The notes beneath the pieces are model-generated. The model had not been told where the DNA came from. It saw only the letters and a program-made list of their open reading frames with translations, and made no database searches. Of a DNA stretch of 64,000 nt, positions 60,685 through 64,000 are shown piece after piece. Within the stretch, counting starts at the first letter, position 1. The number at the start of each line of letters is the position of its first letter. This stretch comes from Bacillota bacterium (GTDB lineage Bacteria; Bacillota; Clostridia; Lachnospirales; Lachnospiraceae), in assembly GCA_023409535.1 (NCBI GenBank), contig JAEYGZ010000046.1:248001-312000 (forward strand), read 5' to 3'. The position numbers and the translations under genes were made by a program.

Positions 60685-62184
60685 ATGATGACGCAAAGTG
60701 TTAGAACTCGGACAGAAGGCCTGTTTGATAACTCAGCGGTGAGTGGCAGTCCGAAAGGCAGGAATACTGGCAGCAGCTTTGAACAGATAATAGGTAAAAG
60801 TGACGGGGGAAACTTAACGGATACGATGGTGCAATCCCGGAGCCGGATAAAGCAGACCAGGGACCTGGAAGTGAAGAAGAATCAGAAATCAGAAGGGGAA
60901 CAGCCCGCAAAGCCGGACAGGATATCAGATTCCGATGCGGCAAGGAAGGCAGGGCAGTCAACAAGGACAGAACAGCCTGCGGCAGTAAGAGAACCTGCAA
61001 AGGCGGAACAACCGGACATAAACAGCGAAGAGAAACCTGATCGTGACAGTGAAGCAATGGCGCAGATTGCAGGAATCCTTCAAGCAGTGACGGATGCGGT
61101 TAAGAAGGTGCTAAATCTCTCTGAGGAAGAATTGAATCAACTTTTAGCAGAGCAGGGATTAACCAGGGAAGATTTGCTGAGTGGGCAGAATTTGCAGCAG
61201 CTTATATTGGCTGGCAGCGGACAGACAAGTATTATGGCGGCGCTTACGGATGAAACCCTGGCGCAACAGATGAACGAATTGCTGGGGACCCTGGAGGACA
61301 TTAAGGCAGATGCAGGACTGGAGCTTACCCAGCAGCAGCTGGAGGATTTGCTGAAAAGTATGAAAAGCCCGGGGGATGCCGTAACAGATCCTTCGATACC
61401 TGTTAAGGGAAGTGCAGAGGGCGATGCTGAAGCGGCAGCGGTAAATGACATGCACGGCCAGAATATTCCGGCAGCGCAAGTTGGTACCGGTAAAACCGAA
61501 GCCGGTAACCTGGAGGAAAATCAGACTGCAGGCTTTCAGGGTGCCAATCCGGAAGAAAAGTCTGCCAACGTCTCAGAAGCAAGCTTAACCGATGCTCAGG
61601 AAGAGTCGGGCAAACGGGAACAGCAGGATACGAAGGCTTCAGAGCAGTTTGAGACATTTCTGAACAACCTGACATCACATACTGCAACAGTTACACAGAC
61701 AGAAGCAGGCGGAGATGTTGCTCGGATCACCGAGCTGAGGGATATTGTAAACCAGATCATTGAAAGAATCAAGGTTTCGGTAAAGCCGGATCAGGCTTCT
61801 ATGGAGCTGCAGCTTAACCCGGAGCATCTTGGCAGAGTAAATTTAACCGTTGAGTCAAAAAGCGGTGTCCTGACAGCCCATTTTGTTGTTCAGAATGAGA
61901 TCAGTAAGGAAGCGATTGAGAGCCAGCTGCATGTTCTGAGGGATAACTTAAATCAGCAGGGCATAAAGGTGGAAGCAATTGAAGTTACGGTAGCTGCCAA
62001 TTCCTTTGAGCAGTATGGCCAGGGACAGACAGACCAGGGTCAGGAAGCCGAAAAAAATAGCAGCCGGACTAAAATAACGCTCCAGGATGCCATGAATATG
62101 ACAGAAGAAAATGGAGCATCCACAGAGGCAGAAAACAGCATTATGGATGATTACAAGGGAAGCCGGATTGACTATACGGCTTAA
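60685..62184 (+). CDS. fliK: Flagellar hook-length control protein FliK
   Basis: Molecular ruler for hook length, about 499 aa. A long, low-complexity, hydrophilic N-terminal and middle part rich in Glu/Gln/Ala (weakly conserved by nature) is followed by the Flg_hook C-terminal domain. There the family block reads MELQLNPEHLGRVNLTVESK, followed by GVLTAHFVVQNE and LRDNLNQQGIKVEAIEV. The ATG at 60685 (or 60688) follows AGGAGG (60671-60676). Upstream in-frame codons are ignored because they include that RBS. Confidence 0.92.
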   Translation: MMTQSVRTRTEGLFDNSAVSGSPKGRNTGSSFEQIIGKSDGGNLTDTMVQSRSRIKQTRDLEVKKNQKSEGEQPAKPDRISDSDAARKAGQSTRTEQPAAVREPAKAEQPDINSEEKPDRDSEAMAQIAGILQAVTDAVKKVLNLSEEELNQLLAEQGLTREDLLSGQNLQQLILAGSGQTSIMAALTDETLAQQMNELLGTLEDIKADAGLELTQQQLEDLLKSMKSPGDAVTDPSIPVKGSAEGDAEAAAVNDMHGQNIPAAQVGTGKTEAGNLEENQTAGFQGANPEEKSANVSEASLTDAQEESGKREQQDTKASEQFETFLNNLTSHTATVTQTEAGGDVARITELRDIVNQIIERIKVSVKPDQASMELQLNPEHLGRVNLTVESKSGVLTAHFVVQNEISKEAIESQLHVLRDNLNQQGIKVEAIEVTVAANSFEQYGQGQTDQGQEAEKNSSRTKITLQDAMNMTEENGASTEAENSIMDDYKGSRIDYTA

Positions 62185-62211
62185 AGAGTTTAATAAGAAA
62201 GGAGACAGGCC

Positions 62212-63015
62212 ATGAGTGATTTGGTACTTCCTATCAAAGACGGAAAAGTAGTGGATACCAATACGGCTGCAAGCAGTGAAACAACCAAAACCGCAAAGAA
62301 TGAGCTGGGTAAGGATGCATTTCTGCAATTGCTCGTAACACAGATGAAGTATCAGGACCCGCTTAATCCGAATACGGACACAGAGTATATCGCACAGCTG
62401 GCAACCTTCTCGCAGTTGGAACAGCTTCAGAATTTGGGTAAAGCAGCAACCAGCTCCCAGGCGTACAGCTTAGTTGGGAAGACAGTTATTGTGAAGGCGG
62501 AAAGTGAATCGAGCGGCACTTCTTACGTAACCGGCAAAGTGGATTATGTGTTATCCCAGGGAAGTAAGATGCAGTTATCTATCAATGACAAGCTTTATTC
62601 CTTTGATCAGCTGGATACCGTACTGAGTGATGATTATGTGGATAAGCAGAACCGTCCGAATATGGATGCAACCGAGTTAAAGTATGATGCGGATAACCCG
62701 AAGGATTTCAGCTTTACGGTTAATCTGGGTTCCGGAGATACGATTGCGGATGATGTTGCAGTAGGAATTGGTAATTATATGATTAATCCGGATTATGTGA
62801 AGCTTAACGGCAATAAGGTAACCATTGACAAAGCGGCATTCGCGGAATTCCCTAACGGAGCCTATAAGCTGACGGTAGCCTTTAACGATTCCAAATACAC
62901 TACCTTGAAGGATAAGCTGACCCTGCAGGTAACCAATTCGGAAGTGACAGAGCTGCCGGAGACAGATCCCGAGGAGTCGGAAGATCCAGAGGCACCTGAG
63001 GATTCAGAGACATAA
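62212..63015 (+). CDS. flgD: Flagellar hook capping protein FlgD
   Basis: Scaffold for hook assembly, 267 aa. The N-terminal motif LGKDAFLQLLVTQMKYQDPLNP and QLATFSQLEQLQNLG are diagnostic. The central domain begins VGKTVIVKAESE. The end is a short acidic, Pro-containing tail (ETDPEESEDPEAPEDSE) that goes beyond the usual FlgD C-terminus. Confidence 0.95.
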   Translation: MSDLVLPIKDGKVVDTNTAASSETTKTAKNELGKDAFLQLLVTQMKYQDPLNPNTDTEYIAQLATFSQLEQLQNLGKAATSSQAYSLVGKTVIVKAESESSGTSYVTGKVDYVLSQGSKMQLSINDKLYSFDQLDTVLSDDYVDKQNRPNMDATELKYDADNPKDFSFTVNLGSGDTIADDVAVGIGNYMINPDYVKLNGNKVTIDKAAFAEFPNGAYKLTVAFNDSKYTTLKDKLTLQVTNSEVTELPETDPEESEDPEAPEDSET

Positions 63016-63038
63016 TTTAAGTAAGGAAGGTGATCGTT

Positions 63039-63437
63039 ATGAACATACCGGTAAATCAATTTCCTTCCATTGAACAGATGACGCAGCAGCTGAACGCTGC
63101 AAGAACCCCGGCATCCGGCGGAAACAAGCTGTACAATAATACACCCTTCAGTGAGATATTAAAAAGCAAGCAGGATACGGGTGAGACAGCTGAACTGAAA
63201 TTTTCAAAGCATGCCAATGAGCGCTTGGCCAGCAGAAATATCGACTTAACCGATGATCAGCTGGAGCGTCTGGAGAATGGTGCAAGGAAAGCGAGTGAGA
63301 AGGGGATAAATGAATCCCTGGTTATGGTTGACAACCTGGCCTTCATCGTTAGTGTGAAAAACAATACCGTAATTACAGCAGTGAATGACGGTGAAGACAG
63401 AATATTTACAAATATTGATGGAGCAGTAATCATGTAA
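63039..63437 (+). CDS. Flagellar operon protein, TIGR02530 family
   Basis: 132 aa. The family is found between flgD and flgE in many Firmicutes (the ylxG/flbD neighbourhood), with unknown function. The recognisable part is ELKFSKHANERLASRNIDLTDDQLERLENGARKA (63193-63293) and the C-terminal LAFIVSVKNNTVITAVN. The ATG at 63039 follows AAGGAAGG (63023-63030); a GTG at 63030 is inside the RBS. Confidence 0.85.
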   Translation: MNIPVNQFPSIEQMTQQLNAARTPASGGNKLYNNTPFSEILKSKQDTGETAELKFSKHANERLASRNIDLTDDQLERLENGARKASEKGINESLVMVDNLAFIVSVKNNTVITAVNDGEDRIFTNIDGAVIM

Positions 63438-63468
63438 TAAGCCGGACCTTAGGGAGGCTTTCGTATCC

Positions 63469-63519
63469 ATGAATGACAGATTGGATACCAGTGATTTAAG
63501 CAGAAATTGGAGGTCATAA
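63469..63519 (+). CDS. Possible 16-codon ORF between TIGR02530 gene and flgE
   Basis: ATG to TAA encoding MNDRLDTSDLSRNWRS, with AGGGAGG (63451-63457) 11 bases upstream. Its stop lies just after the flgE Shine-Dalgarno, so it could couple translation to flgE, or be fortuitous. Confidence 0.25.
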   Translation: MNDRLDTSDLSRNWRS

Positions 63520-63523
63520 AGCT

Positions 63524-64000
63524 ATGATGAGATCTTTGTTTTCTGGTGTTTCCGGTTTAAAAGTACACCAGACGAAAATGGACGTAATAGGTAATAATAT
63601 TGCAAATGTTAACACAATCGGATTTAAGTCGAGCTCGGTAACTTTCTCCGATGTATTTTATCAGACGACACAGCATGCTACCGGACCCAATGCCGAAACA
63701 GGAGCAACCGGACGAAATGCCATGCAGATCGGTCTTGGTTCCAATGTAGCATCCATTACATCGGCAATTACAGTGGCAGGTGCTTCCCAAAGAACCGATA
63801 ATCCCTTTGATGTTATGATTGAAGGGGACAACTTCTTTATCGTAAACAGCGGCGGTTCCAATTATTTTACAAAGTCAGGCTCCTTTAATATCGATGCAGG
63901 CGGTACGCTTTGTACTTCCTACGGCGCGTCGGTGATGGGCTGGCAGGTGGATCCCAACGATGAGACGAAGACGGTAGCGGATGCGGTATCACCCTTAAGG
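63524..64000 (+). CDS. flgE: Flagellar hook protein FlgE (3' end outside window)
   Basis: N-terminal 159 codons of a hook/rod family protein. MMRSLFSGVSGLKVHQTKMDV and the rod signature IGNNIANVNTIGFK start the protein, followed by FSDVFYQTT and the D1-domain block NPFDVMIEGDNFFIV and FTKSGSFNIDAGGTL. Position after flgD and TIGR02530 favours FlgE over FlgF/FlgG. GGAGGT (63509-63514) precedes the ATG at 63524. The frame is open to the right window edge. Confidence 0.9.
   Translation, partial: MMRSLFSGVSGLKVHQTKMDVIGNNIANVNTIGFKSSSVTFSDVFYQTTQHATGPNAETGATGRNAMQIGLGSNVASITSAITVAGASQRTDNPFDVMIEGDNFFIVNSGGSNYFTKSGSFNIDAGGTLCTSYGASVMGWQVDPNDETKTVADAVSPLR

Overview
The window comes from a low-to-moderate GC, endospore-forming, flagellated, meso-DAP-type Firmicute. 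Gene order and protein character point to the Lachnospiraceae (Anaerocolumna / Lachnoclostridium phytofermentans-like); this placement is inference. The evidence is the mraZ-to-ftsZ division cluster followed directly by spoIIGA-sigE-sigG, plus CodY, a PrkC/PrpC pair, a YlmC/YmxH protein, and a large flagellar operon starting at flgB. Almost every gene is on the + strand. The exceptions are a ROK kinase, an alpha/beta hydrolase, nrdR and ylmC/ymxH.

Layout. 1-3.0 kb: end of an oligopeptide ABC transporter operon (oppC partial, oppD, oppF). 3.1-5.1 kb: an M20 amidohydrolase and a DUF434-type protein. 5.3-20.7 kb: housekeeping genes murE, priA, def, fmt, a YugP-like metallopeptidase, rsmB, rlmN, prpC, prkC, rsgA, rpe, thiN, ychF. 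Apart from the metallopeptidase this matches the B. subtilis priA-to-thiN order. 20.8-38.8 kb: lgt, then mraZ-rsmH-ftsL-pbp-spoVD-mraY-murD-ftsW-murA-ftsQ-ftsZ and spoIIGA-sigE-sigG. Compared with B. subtilis, murE has moved away, ftsA and several mur genes are missing, and murA sits inside.

39.1-47.0 kb is the accessory part: an orphan AgrC/AgrA-like two-component pair without agrB/agrD, a structured 370-bp intergenic region, a nitroreductase, a ROK sugar kinase, an alpha/beta hydrolase, a decayed stretch, a leaderless RsiV/DUF3298-like protein, nrdR, ylmC/ymxH and an unknown membrane protein. 47.1-53.1 kb: comM, dprA, topA, codY. 53.3-64.0 kb: the flagellar basal body/hook operon flgB-flgC-fliE-fliF-fliG-fliH-fliI-fliJ-motE-like-fliK-flgD-TIGR02530-flgE, with flgE cut by the window edge.

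The genes themselves are mostly well-known families, so the less ordinary signals are between them. (1) Two copies of one apparently structured RNA element lie 14 kb apart, upstream of spoIIGA and of topA. They share a conserved core, a variable arm and paired substitutions. (2) A family of ~43-bp tandem hairpin repeats with near-identical 12-nt arms occurs at fmt/yugP and at sigE/sigG. (3) A textbook array of 10-bp-spaced MraZ sites precedes mraZ. (4) Hairpins lie between many division-cluster genes, including one that abuts the murA ribosome binding site and a terminator-plus-promoter unit before mraY. (5) The SpoVD-like PBP has KTA where KTG is expected. No tRNA, rRNA, CRISPR array, insertion sequence or prophage was seen.
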